DNA from: Bacteroidota bacterium
GTDB lineage: Bacteria; Bacteroidota; Bacteroidia; Cytophagales; Cyclobacteriaceae
Assembly: GCA_027592755.1 (NCBI GenBank)
Contig: JAQCLE010000002.1
Location: 48,670 to 112,669 of the forward strand
Length of the DNA: 64,000 nucleotides
Direction: 5' to 3'
Shown here in pieces: positions 57,625-64,000 of this stretch (position 1 is its first letter; each line of letters begins with the position of its first letter). The notes under the pieces are model-generated. The model searched no databases and was not told the DNA's origin. It saw only the letters and a program-made list of their open reading frames with translations. Made by a program: the position numbers and the translations under genes.

Positions 57625-59043
57625 ATGAAGTCACTCCCAATTCACGTCAGGATTTTAGTGGGATTATTATTGGGAATAATATGGGCTGTTCTCTCAAGTT
57701 TTCTGGGCTGGAGCCAGTTCAATATTGATTGGATAAAACCATTTGGAACCATTTTTATTAACCTCTTAAAACTCATTGCGGTTCCATTAGTACTGTTTTC
57801 GATTATAGAAGGTGTATCCAGTTTAACAGAGGTCTCGAGACTGGGGCGTATGGGAATAAAAACACTAGTTCTGTACATTATTACTACTTTAATTTCAGTA
57901 TCAGTTGGGCTGATACTTGTCAATCTTTACGAGCCGGGTGAGAGGGTTTCTGAAGAGCAACGAATTGATAATCGCATTTCTTACGAGTTGTGGGTATCCT
58001 CAACGAATGGAGTCGAAATTATAGATGGTAGATGCTTAATCTGTGATTCAGACAATTCAGATCGTGTGGCAAAAATCCGAAGAACCGAAAATGAAAAGGG
58101 AATTGACCCGTCAGTGCAGGATAAATTACAGAACGCGGAGGCAACAAAAGAGCAGGGGCCTCTCCAATCCCTCGTCGATATGATTCCCAGCAATATTTTT
58201 GTGTCTTTGAATGATAATGGATTGATGCTTCAGGTCATTGTGTTTGCCATCTTTTTTGGCGTGACCCTTTTAATGATTCCAAGGGAGAAGGTAAATGGCG
58301 TCATCGATTTCGTGCACGGAGCAAACCTTGTCTTTTTAAAAATGGTTGAAATCGTTATGAAAGGAGCTCCATTTTTTGTCTTTGCCCTTTTAGCTGGGGT
58401 TATTAGTGAAATGGCAGGTGATGATCCATTCAAAGTCCTGGAGATATTCAAAGCGCTGGCCCAATATTCGGTTGTACTTGTCGTAGGCTTGGCGTTTATG
58501 ATATTTGGATTTTATCCAGTAATTATTCATTTGGCAGTTAAAGGCATGAACTACATGTCATTTTTAAAAAGTATGGGTGCAGCTCAATTATTGGCTTTTA
58601 CTACAAGCTCTAGTGTAGCCACATTACCGATGACAATGGAATGCGTTAAGAAAAACCTTGGGGTGCCAGAAGAAACAGCGAACTTTGTGCTCCCAATTGG
58701 AGCGACGATTAATATGGATGGAACAAGTCTTTATCAGGCAGTTGCCGTAGTATTTTTAGCACAGTTTCATATGGTGGATTTAACGCTAACCCAACAGATT
58801 ACGATTGTGATTACTGCTACATTAGCCTCAATTGGGACTGCAGCTGTACCAAGTGCTGGCCTGGTAATGATGATCTTGGTCCTTCAATCAGTGGGTTTGA
58901 ATCCGGCGTGGATTGCGATTATTTTTCCGGTGGACAGACCGCTCGATATGTGCAGGACCGTCGTAAATGTAACCGGCGATGCGACTGTTGCAACCTTGGT
59001 TGCGAGTTCCGAAGGTCAGTTAGGAAACAGCGTAACAAAATAA
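57625..59043 (+). CDS. Dicarboxylate/amino acid:cation symporter
   Basis: 472 residues of the DAACS (GltP/DctA) family. Hairpin-1 S-S-S-x-A-T-L-P (FTTSSSVATLPMTMEC), N-M-D-G-T in INMDGTSLYQ and GTAAVPSAGLVMMILVL mark the substrate-binding core. It moves glutamate, aspartate or C4-dicarboxylates with Na+ or H+. The loop between membrane segments 3 and 4 (about 102-190) is longer than usual and includes C137-L-I-C140. It starts 1 nt after aroC. Confidence 0.92.
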   Translation: MKSLPIHVRILVGLLLGIIWAVLSSFLGWSQFNIDWIKPFGTIFINLLKLIAVPLVLFSIIEGVSSLTEVSRLGRMGIKTLVLYIITTLISVSVGLILVNLYEPGERVSEEQRIDNRISYELWVSSTNGVEIIDGRCLICDSDNSDRVAKIRRTENEKGIDPSVQDKLQNAEATKEQGPLQSLVDMIPSNIFVSLNDNGLMLQVIVFAIFFGVTLLMIPREKVNGVIDFVHGANLVFLKMVEIVMKGAPFFVFALLAGVISEMAGDDPFKVLEIFKALAQYSVVLVVGLAFMIFGFYPVIIHLAVKGMNYMSFLKSMGAAQLLAFTTSSSVATLPMTMECVKKNLGVPEETANFVLPIGATINMDGTSLYQAVAVVFLAQFHMVDLTLTQQITIVITATLASIGTAAVPSAGLVMMILVLQSVGLNPAWIAIIFPVDRPLDMCRTVVNVTGDATVATLVASSEGQLGNSVTK

Positions 59044-59118
59044 ATGGAAACAAAATCAACAGAAAGAAACCTTTGATCAGTTTTTTGGTTAAATGGGACA
59101 TCAATCCCAATAAGAACA

Positions 59119-59697
59119 ATGGAAAATAAAATGGTAAATATTTATCTCGAAACGAATCCGAATCCAAATTCATTAAAATTTGTTGCCAACTCTATGTTAG
59201 TAGAAGGTGGTCAGAGCTTTGATTTTCCTGATAAGGAATCAGCTAAAGAAGCGCCCCTGGCAAATGAGTTATTTGACTATCCACATGTAAAACGTGTGTT
59301 TTACATGAGCAATTTCGTTACCGTAACGAAATCTGATGATGTTGAATGGATGGAAGTTCAGGATGAACTCAAGAGTCATATTAAAAATTACCTGGAAAGC
59401 GGAAAACCAATCTTATCAGAAGTTGAAATTGATAAAGAACCGGAATCGTTGGGTGATGAATCTGAAGTGATTCAGAAAATTAAGTCCGTTCTGGAGGAGT
59501 ATATCAAACCTGCTGTTGAGATGGATGGAGGTGCTATAGGGTTTGATTCTTTTGATGATGGTGTTGTAACGGTCACTCTTCAGGGTTCATGTAGCGGTTG
59601 TCCATCGTCCACGGTTACATTAAAGGCGGGCATTGAGAATCTTCTGAAAAGGATGCTTCCCAACGATGTGAAATCGGTGGAAGCAGTGGACATTTAA
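59119..59697 (+). CDS. NFU-type iron-sulfur cluster protein
   Basis: 192 residues from ATG 59119; ATG 59131 is also possible. The N-terminal NFU domain contains NPNPNSLKFVANSMLVEGG and PHVKRVFYMSNFVTVTK. The C-terminal NifU-like domain (about 112-192) has VEMDGGAIGFDSF and the cluster-binding C-x2-C in GSCSGCPSSTVTLKAGIE. It carries 4Fe-4S clusters to target enzymes in the cytoplasm. It converges with and overlaps the DUF1295 gene by 4 nt. Confidence 0.93.
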   Translation: MENKMVNIYLETNPNPNSLKFVANSMLVEGGQSFDFPDKESAKEAPLANELFDYPHVKRVFYMSNFVTVTKSDDVEWMEVQDELKSHIKNYLESGKPILSEVEIDKEPESLGDESEVIQKIKSVLEEYIKPAVEMDGGAIGFDSFDDGVVTVTLQGSCSGCPSSTVTLKAGIENLLKRMLPNDVKSVEAVDI

Positions 59698-60572
59698 GAT
59701 TCCCTAAACCAGGGAACGAGGGCCGATACTTTTTTCACGTGCGCTTCATATTCAGGTCTGGATGCCTTATGTCGGTCGTCCATCATTGGAATGCTGATGA
59801 ACACAAACAGGATGATCATTGCAACGGCTCCATTTCCTGTCCAATAATTTGTATTGGAAATGCCAAACGCAAAGAGAAACAAACCGACCCAGAAAGCCAC
59901 TTCTCCAAAGTAATTGGGATGCCGGGAATAGGCCCATAATCCGGTTTTAATAAATGCCTGCTTATCTAAATTCTTATGTTTGAAGGCTATTAATTGCTCA
60001 TCGGAGATCCATTCAATAACAATGGCGGAGAATGTTATAAGAAAAGCTATGTAATCCATCAGGCCTATCCCTGAAGCACTTTTCATAGCAACCCAAACCG
60101 GTGACATTCCTGCAAATACCAGCATGGTTGGGAACATGTGAATGCCTGAAAAACTTATAAGCCAATAAACCTTGCCATTCTTTCTCGCCAGATCGGTATA
60201 CCTCCAGTCTTGGTGATGTAATCCTTTCCAACCTCTTATCCAGTTAATTGTCAATCTCAAGCCCCAAAAAACTATCAGGAAAATAATCATTGAATGACGT
60301 ACCATATTACCTTCTGGAGAATTAATCATCCAATAGGTGGCAATCAAAATTGGGATTATGCTCCAATATGGGTCGTACAGGCTGGAGTTTTTTAGGAAAA
60401 AACTAAAAGCAAATATTACAATTGTAGCTGCTATGTCACCAACAGCTGCACTAATTAGGGTGTTTTCAAAATCAAGTAATATTCCAATATAAATGCCTGT
60501 TGCTATTGCTACAACATAGGCGATCAGAACAATCAAAAGAGAAGTAATCCGACCAGGCCGTTGTGTTTTCAT
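59694..60572 (-). CDS. DUF1295 / steroid 5-alpha-reductase-like membrane protein
   Basis: 292 residues with about seven to eight membrane segments. The C-terminal region contains TGLWAYSRHPNYFGEVAFWVGL, a pattern of the DUF1295 and isoprenylcysteine methyltransferase-like superfamily (R-H-P-N-Y), and ends near SRPEYEAHVKKVSALVPWF. These proteins resemble NADPH- or SAM-using lipid-modifying enzymes, but the reaction is unknown for this group. The stop overlaps nfu on the other strand. Confidence 0.8.
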   Translation of the reverse strand: MKTQRPGRITSLLIVLIAYVVAIATGIYIGILLDFENTLISAAVGDIAATIVIFAFSFFLKNSSLYDPYWSIIPILIATYWMINSPEGNMVRHSMIIFLIVFWGLRLTINWIRGWKGLHHQDWRYTDLARKNGKVYWLISFSGIHMFPTMLVFAGMSPVWVAMKSASGIGLMDYIAFLITFSAIVIEWISDEQLIAFKHKNLDKQAFIKTGLWAYSRHPNYFGEVAFWVGLFLFAFGISNTNYWTGNGAVAMIILFVFISIPMMDDRHKASRPEYEAHVKKVSALVPWFRES

Positions 60573-60701
60573 ATCTCCAAGATAATAACAAGTAGTTTAT
60601 ATGATGCTCATCATTTAACAGTCTCAATAAGTCATTATTTTATTACAATCGGGGGAATTGAATACCTGAATATCTAAATTTATCCATTACCTAAATATTG
60701 C

Positions 60702-62036
60702 ATGATGAGAAGATTTAAATTAAGTCCAGATTTAATAGGGCTTACACTCTGTTTAATCTTTTGTTCTATAGGAATTGTCCATTCGCAACCAGGATATACA
60801 CCAACGCAGGAAAACCTGGAAAATCGGGAGTGGTTCTCTAATGCAAAGTTTGGTTTATTCCTGCATTGGGGGGTGTACAGTGAGTTGAGCGATGGCGAAT
60901 GGGTAATGAACCAACAAGAAATTCCGATCAATGCCTATGAACGCTTGCCAACATTCTTCAACCCTACACAATTCAATGCTGAAGAATGGGCGCAGGCTGT
61001 AAAGAAGGCTGGTATGAAATACATTACCATCACAAGTAAGCACCATGATGGTTTTGCCATGTTCGATTCTGACGTTAGCGATTACGATATCGTGGACCGA
61101 ACACCTTATGATAGGGATGTAATGAAGGAATTAAAGGCAGCTTGTGACCGTAATGGTATTAAGCTATTCTTCTATTATTCCCAACTTGACTGGCATCATC
61201 CCGATTACTATCCGAGAGGTAGAACCGGTGGTGGTTATACGGGCAGGCCGGAAGCGGGAGATTGGGATTCCTACATCAATTATATGAATACACAATTGAC
61301 AGAACTTCTTACAAATTATGGACCTATAGGAGGTATTTGGTTTGATGGCATGTGGGATCAGTGGGATGCTAATTGGCGCATTGATGAAACGTATTCCCTT
61401 ATTCATAAATTGCAACCTGGTGCTTTAATAGGAAGTAATCATCATAAAGCGCCGTTTCCGGGAGAAGATTTTCAAATGTTTGAACGCGATCTCCCTGGGG
61501 AGAATACCATGGGCTTCAATCAAACATCGAGCATTTCTGATCTTCCACTTGAAATGTGCGAGACAATGAACGGCTCATGGGGGTATAATATTAGAGACCG
61601 ACGATTTAAATCTACTCATGAGCTTATACAAAGTATGGTTAAATCGGCAGGATATGGGGCTAATTTTCTTCTGAATAGCGGCCCAATGCCAAATGGAAAA
61701 TTACAGCCAGAGAATGTTGACACGTTGATGGTAATCGGAAAATGGTTAGAAAAGTATGGGGATGCGATATACAACACAAGAAAAGGGCCCGTATCAGCAA
61801 AAAAATGGGGAACATCAACGCAAAACTTAAAAACGAAGAAAGTATACCTGCACATTCTGGATTTTCAGGAAGAAGTATTATTAATACCAGAATTTGTTGC
61901 TAATCTGCAATCGATGGTTTTCTTTGACGATAAAAGTAAAGTGAATTTTGAAAAAACTTCATACGGACTAGTTTTGCAAATTCCAAGGAGCAAAAGAATT
62001 CCCATTGATACAATTATTGAAATCCAGTTGAAGTAA
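60702..62036 (+). CDS. Secreted alpha-L-fucosidase, GH29
   Basis: 444 residues with a signal peptide (LIGLTLCLIFCSIGIVHSQ). The GH29 barrel shows KFGLFLHWGVYS, YITITSKHHDGFAMF (His pair in fucose binding) and the nucleophile Asp215 in GGIWFDGMWD. The acid/base in GH29 varies and was not placed. No C-terminal carbohydrate-binding module is seen. It releases L-fucose from glycans in the periplasm or outside. It heads a fucose cluster; the SDR gene begins 7 nt after its stop. Confidence 0.95.
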   Translation: MMRRFKLSPDLIGLTLCLIFCSIGIVHSQPGYTPTQENLENREWFSNAKFGLFLHWGVYSELSDGEWVMNQQEIPINAYERLPTFFNPTQFNAEEWAQAVKKAGMKYITITSKHHDGFAMFDSDVSDYDIVDRTPYDRDVMKELKAACDRNGIKLFFYYSQLDWHHPDYYPRGRTGGGYTGRPEAGDWDSYINYMNTQLTELLTNYGPIGGIWFDGMWDQWDANWRIDETYSLIHKLQPGALIGSNHHKAPFPGEDFQMFERDLPGENTMGFNQTSSISDLPLEMCETMNGSWGYNIRDRRFKSTHELIQSMVKSAGYGANFLLNSGPMPNGKLQPENVDTLMVIGKWLEKYGDAIYNTRKGPVSAKKWGTSTQNLKTKKVYLHILDFQEEVLLIPEFVANLQSMVFFDDKSKVNFEKTSYGLVLQIPRSKRIPIDTIIEIQLK

Positions 62037-62043
62037 TTTGATT

Positions 62044-62799
62044 ATGCAGTTAGAAAATAAAACAGCAGTAGTTACTGGTGGTTCCAGTGGAATTGGAGCG
62101 GCAATAGCAAAAAAATTTGCAGGAGCCGGGGCGATAGTTCATGTGTTGGATATGAATCAACCGGAAATTAAAAATGATTGGCAAAGTGCTAATGTATTTC
62201 ATAAATGTGATGTGTCAGACCAGGCTAACGTTATCGCCGTATTTAACGAAATTCTTGCAGATACATCGGTAGATATTCTTGTAAATAATGCCGGCATTGC
62301 ACACATCGGTAATGCTGCCACAACATCCGAAAGTGATTTTGACAAACTTTATAGTGTCAACGTAAAAGGGGTTTACAATTGTATCCATGCCTGCATTAAT
62401 GCTATGGTAAAGAATAATGGCGGAGTTATTCTGAACATGGCATCCCTGGTGGCATCAGTGGCAGTCAGTGATAGGTTTGCTTACAGCATGACCAAGGGTG
62501 CCGTGAGAGCCATGACTTTTTCTGTGGCCCAGGATTTTATTAAATATAATATCCGTTGTAATTGTATTTCCCCGGCAAGGATTCATACACCGTTTGTGGA
62601 TGGGTTCATAAAAAAGAACTATCCGGGAAGGGAAAAGGAAATGTTTGAAAAACTTTCAAAAGCACAACCAATTGGACGTATGGGACAACCAGAAGAAGTA
62701 GCAAACCTTGCTTTGTTTTTATGTTCAGAGGAAGCCGCGTTCATTACAGGCAGCGATTATCCCATAGACGGTGGTTTTCTTAAATTAAATAGTGATTAA
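62044..62799 (+). CDS. SDR-family dehydrogenase, probably 2-keto-3-deoxy-L-fuconate dehydrogenase
   Basis: 251 residues from ATG 62044; a TTG at 62038 is not preferred. Cofactor motif T-G-G-S-S-G-I-G at 11-18 and N-N-A-G define a classical short-chain dehydrogenase; Asp after the second strand (LDMNQ) favours NAD+. Catalytic Y147-x3-K151. The C-terminus (IGRMGQPEEVANLALFLCS) resembles 3-hydroxybutyrate- and deoxyfuconate-type dehydrogenases. Position between fucosidase and FAH-family hydrolase suggests oxidation of 2-keto-3-deoxy-L-fuconate. Specific role inferred. Confidence 0.75.
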   Translation: MQLENKTAVVTGGSSGIGAAIAKKFAGAGAIVHVLDMNQPEIKNDWQSANVFHKCDVSDQANVIAVFNEILADTSVDILVNNAGIAHIGNAATTSESDFDKLYSVNVKGVYNCIHACINAMVKNNGGVILNMASLVASVAVSDRFAYSMTKGAVRAMTFSVAQDFIKYNIRCNCISPARIHTPFVDGFIKKNYPGREKEMFEKLSKAQPIGRMGQPEEVANLALFLCSEEAAFITGSDYPIDGGFLKLNSD

Positions 62800-62819
62800 T
62801 TGCATTAAAAAAATAAACA

Positions 62820-63671
62820 ATGAAGCTAGTAAGATTCGGTAAACCAGGCGCCGAAAAGCCGGGAATTCTAAATAACAACCAGGAGATTCTGGATGTAAGT
62901 GACATTGTCAATGATTATGACGAGAACTTTTTCGCTTCCGACGGGGTTGCAACTTTAGAGAAAAATTTAGCCAAATCATCTAAAGTAAAAATACCGGCAG
63001 GGACAAGACTGGGATCCCCTATTGGACGGCCTTCAAAAATCATCTGTGTCGGATTGAATTATGCCAAACATGCTGCTGAAAGCGGTATGGACATACCAAA
63101 GGAACCCATCCTTTTTTACAAGTCGACGACATCGCTTACCGGACCCAATGACAATATTATAATACCAAAAGGAGGCGATAAAACTGACTGGGAGGTTGAA
63201 TTGGCCATTGTCATAGGCAAAAGAGCTAGCTATATTGACAAGGCTGAGGCATTTAACTATATTGCCGGATATGCGCTTCATAATGATGTTAGTGAACGAG
63301 CGTTTCAGTTGGAAAGAGGAGGACAATGGTTAAAAGGTAAAAGTGCAGATTCATTTGCCCCTTTAGGACCCTGGTTGGTAACAAAAGACGAAATTACCAA
63401 TCCAAATACTCTTGATCTTTGGCTCAAATTAAATGGCGAAACGATACAATCCAGCAATACATCAGATATGATATTTGACGTACCCCATTTGGTGAGTTAT
63501 ATCAGCCAATTCATGACATTGTTGCCTGGCGATGTGATATCAACTGGAACCCCTTCTGGGGTAGGTATGGGCTTAAACCCGCCGAGGTATCTTAAGCCGG
63601 GAGATATTGTAGAATTAGGAATCGATGGATTAGGCATTTCCAGGCAGGAAACTGTAGCCTACCAAGGGTGA
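62820..63671 (+). CDS. FAH-family hydrolase, probably 2,4-diketo-3-deoxy-L-fuconate hydrolase
   Basis: 283 residues. A short N-terminal domain precedes the fumarylacetoacetase-like core: KIICVGLNYAKHAAESG, metal ligands in DWEVELAIVIGKRA (E-x-E) and NDVSERAFQ, and PGDVISTGTPSGVGMG. The family cleaves C-C bonds of 1,3-diketo acids with Mg2+. In the fucose route the product would be pyruvate and L-lactate. The cluster supports this; ureidoglycolate lyase-like relatives use other substrates. Confidence 0.78.
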   Translation: MKLVRFGKPGAEKPGILNNNQEILDVSDIVNDYDENFFASDGVATLEKNLAKSSKVKIPAGTRLGSPIGRPSKIICVGLNYAKHAAESGMDIPKEPILFYKSTTSLTGPNDNIIIPKGGDKTDWEVELAIVIGKRASYIDKAEAFNYIAGYALHNDVSERAFQLERGGQWLKGKSADSFAPLGPWLVTKDEITNPNTLDLWLKLNGETIQSSNTSDMIFDVPHLVSYISQFMTLLPGDVISTGTPSGVGMGLNPPRYLKPGDIVELGIDGLGISRQETVAYQG

Positions 63672-63728
63672 GAATTGACGCTCATCACCGGTATTACTTC
63701 ATTTAAACCAATTCTTTAAACTGTATAA

Positions 63729-64000
63729 ATGGATTTAGGAATTAAAGGGAAGGTGTTCTTAGTTACAGGTGGTGCAAGTGGCATCGGCGAAGCGATATGT
63801 AGAAGCATTGCTGCTGAAGAAGGTATACCCGTTATTATTGATAGAGATGATAAAAAGGGAGTATCTCTCGCCAACGGACTTAAATCATCAGGCGCCTTTT
63901 TTATAAAGACGGATTTAATTGAAGAAAGCCAATGCAAAAGCGCCGTTGATACGACTTTTAAAAAGTATGGCAGGATTGATTCTTTAATTAATAATGCGGG
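63729..64000 (+). CDS. SDR-family dehydrogenase, L-fucose dehydrogenase-like (3' truncated)
   Basis: The reading frame is open from ATG 63729 to the window end, giving 90 complete codons. The start MDLGIKGKVFLVTGGASGIG has the SDR cofactor motif T-G-G-A-S-G-I-G. IPVIIDRDDKKG and NNAG near the edge follow the classical layout. The opening resembles bacterial L-fucose dehydrogenases, which oxidise L-fucose to its lactone. The catalytic Tyr and Lys lie beyond the edge. It starts 57 nt after the FAH-family gene. Confidence 0.7.
   Translation, partial: MDLGIKGKVFLVTGGASGIGEAICRSIAAEEGIPVIIDRDDKKGVSLANGLKSSGAFFIKTDLIEESQCKSAVDTTFKKYGRIDSLINNA

Noticed and set aside
1..64000. Mobile elements, phage, CRISPR arrays, rRNA or riboswitches
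   Set aside because: No transposase, integrase, Cas gene, regularly spaced repeats, rRNA or known riboswitch pattern was seen on reading.

Overview
The window looks like a chromosome segment of a Bacteroidota bacterium, most likely a marine or polysaccharide-degrading member of the Cytophagales. Three things support this. Promoters fit the Bacteroidota consensus (TTTG, about 19 nt, TAnnTTTG). Most starts lack a Shine-Dalgarno sequence and follow A-rich stretches. Several families typical of the phylum occur (BatD, DUF3467 after rpoC, DUF4833, a Tat-exported Gfo/Idh/MocA protein, a formylglycine-type sulfatase, group III truncated haemoglobin). Genus-level placement is not possible from reading alone. 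Coding density is high and no stretch of 300 bases lacks a gene. No rRNA, insertion sequence, phage gene or CRISPR array was seen.

Region 1 (1-11.0 kb) is mixed. It opens with a beta-propeller glycosidase-like gene cut by the window edge and broken by one in-frame TGA. A ribbon-helix-helix/MazF toxin-antitoxin pair follows, then a polyprenyl diphosphate synthase with a nearly leaderless promoter. Next is a tight three-gene lipid operon (CDP-alcohol phosphatidyltransferase, DUF4833, fatty acid 2-hydroxylase-like), then an acyl-CoA dehydrogenase, leucyl aminopeptidase, the pyrH-frr pair on the minus strand, and a minus-strand operon of a membrane protein, a winged-helix regulator and a lipocalin-like exported protein.

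Region 2 (11.1-23.8 kb) is accessory metabolism. It holds a histidine-rich lipoprotein, a group III truncated haemoglobin, a GntP permease with a galactarate/altronate dehydratase, a methyltransferase, a Tat-exported oxidoreductase, a beta-propeller lipoprotein, an NTF2-like lipoprotein, a sulfatase, a biotin carrier protein and an M1 aminopeptidase. Sulfatase, sugar-acid permease and dehydratase suggest use of sulfated or uronic-acid-rich glycans.

Region 3 (23.8-54.7 kb) is a nearly unbroken expression island: tRNA-Tyr/Gly/Thr-tuf; tRNA-Trp-secE-nusG-rplKAJL-rpoBC-DUF3467; rpsL-rpsG-fusA-rpsJ; and the S10/spc/alpha ribosomal protein genes from rplC to rplQ, including secY, infA, rpmJ and rpoA. 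Terminators and promoters split it into separately started units. Five promoters share TAnnTTTG and a similar first transcribed stretch, CA(G/C)(T/C)(T/C)CC.

Region 4 (54.7-64 kb) has a small helical protein, BatD, chorismate synthase, a dicarboxylate/amino acid symporter with an enlarged loop, an NFU iron-sulfur protein and a DUF1295 membrane protein. It ends in an L-fucose cluster: secreted GH29 alpha-L-fucosidase, SDR, FAH-family hydrolase and a second SDR running off the edge. This matches the non-phosphorylating L-fucose route and, with the sulfatase, is consistent with growth on fucose-containing sulfated glycans.
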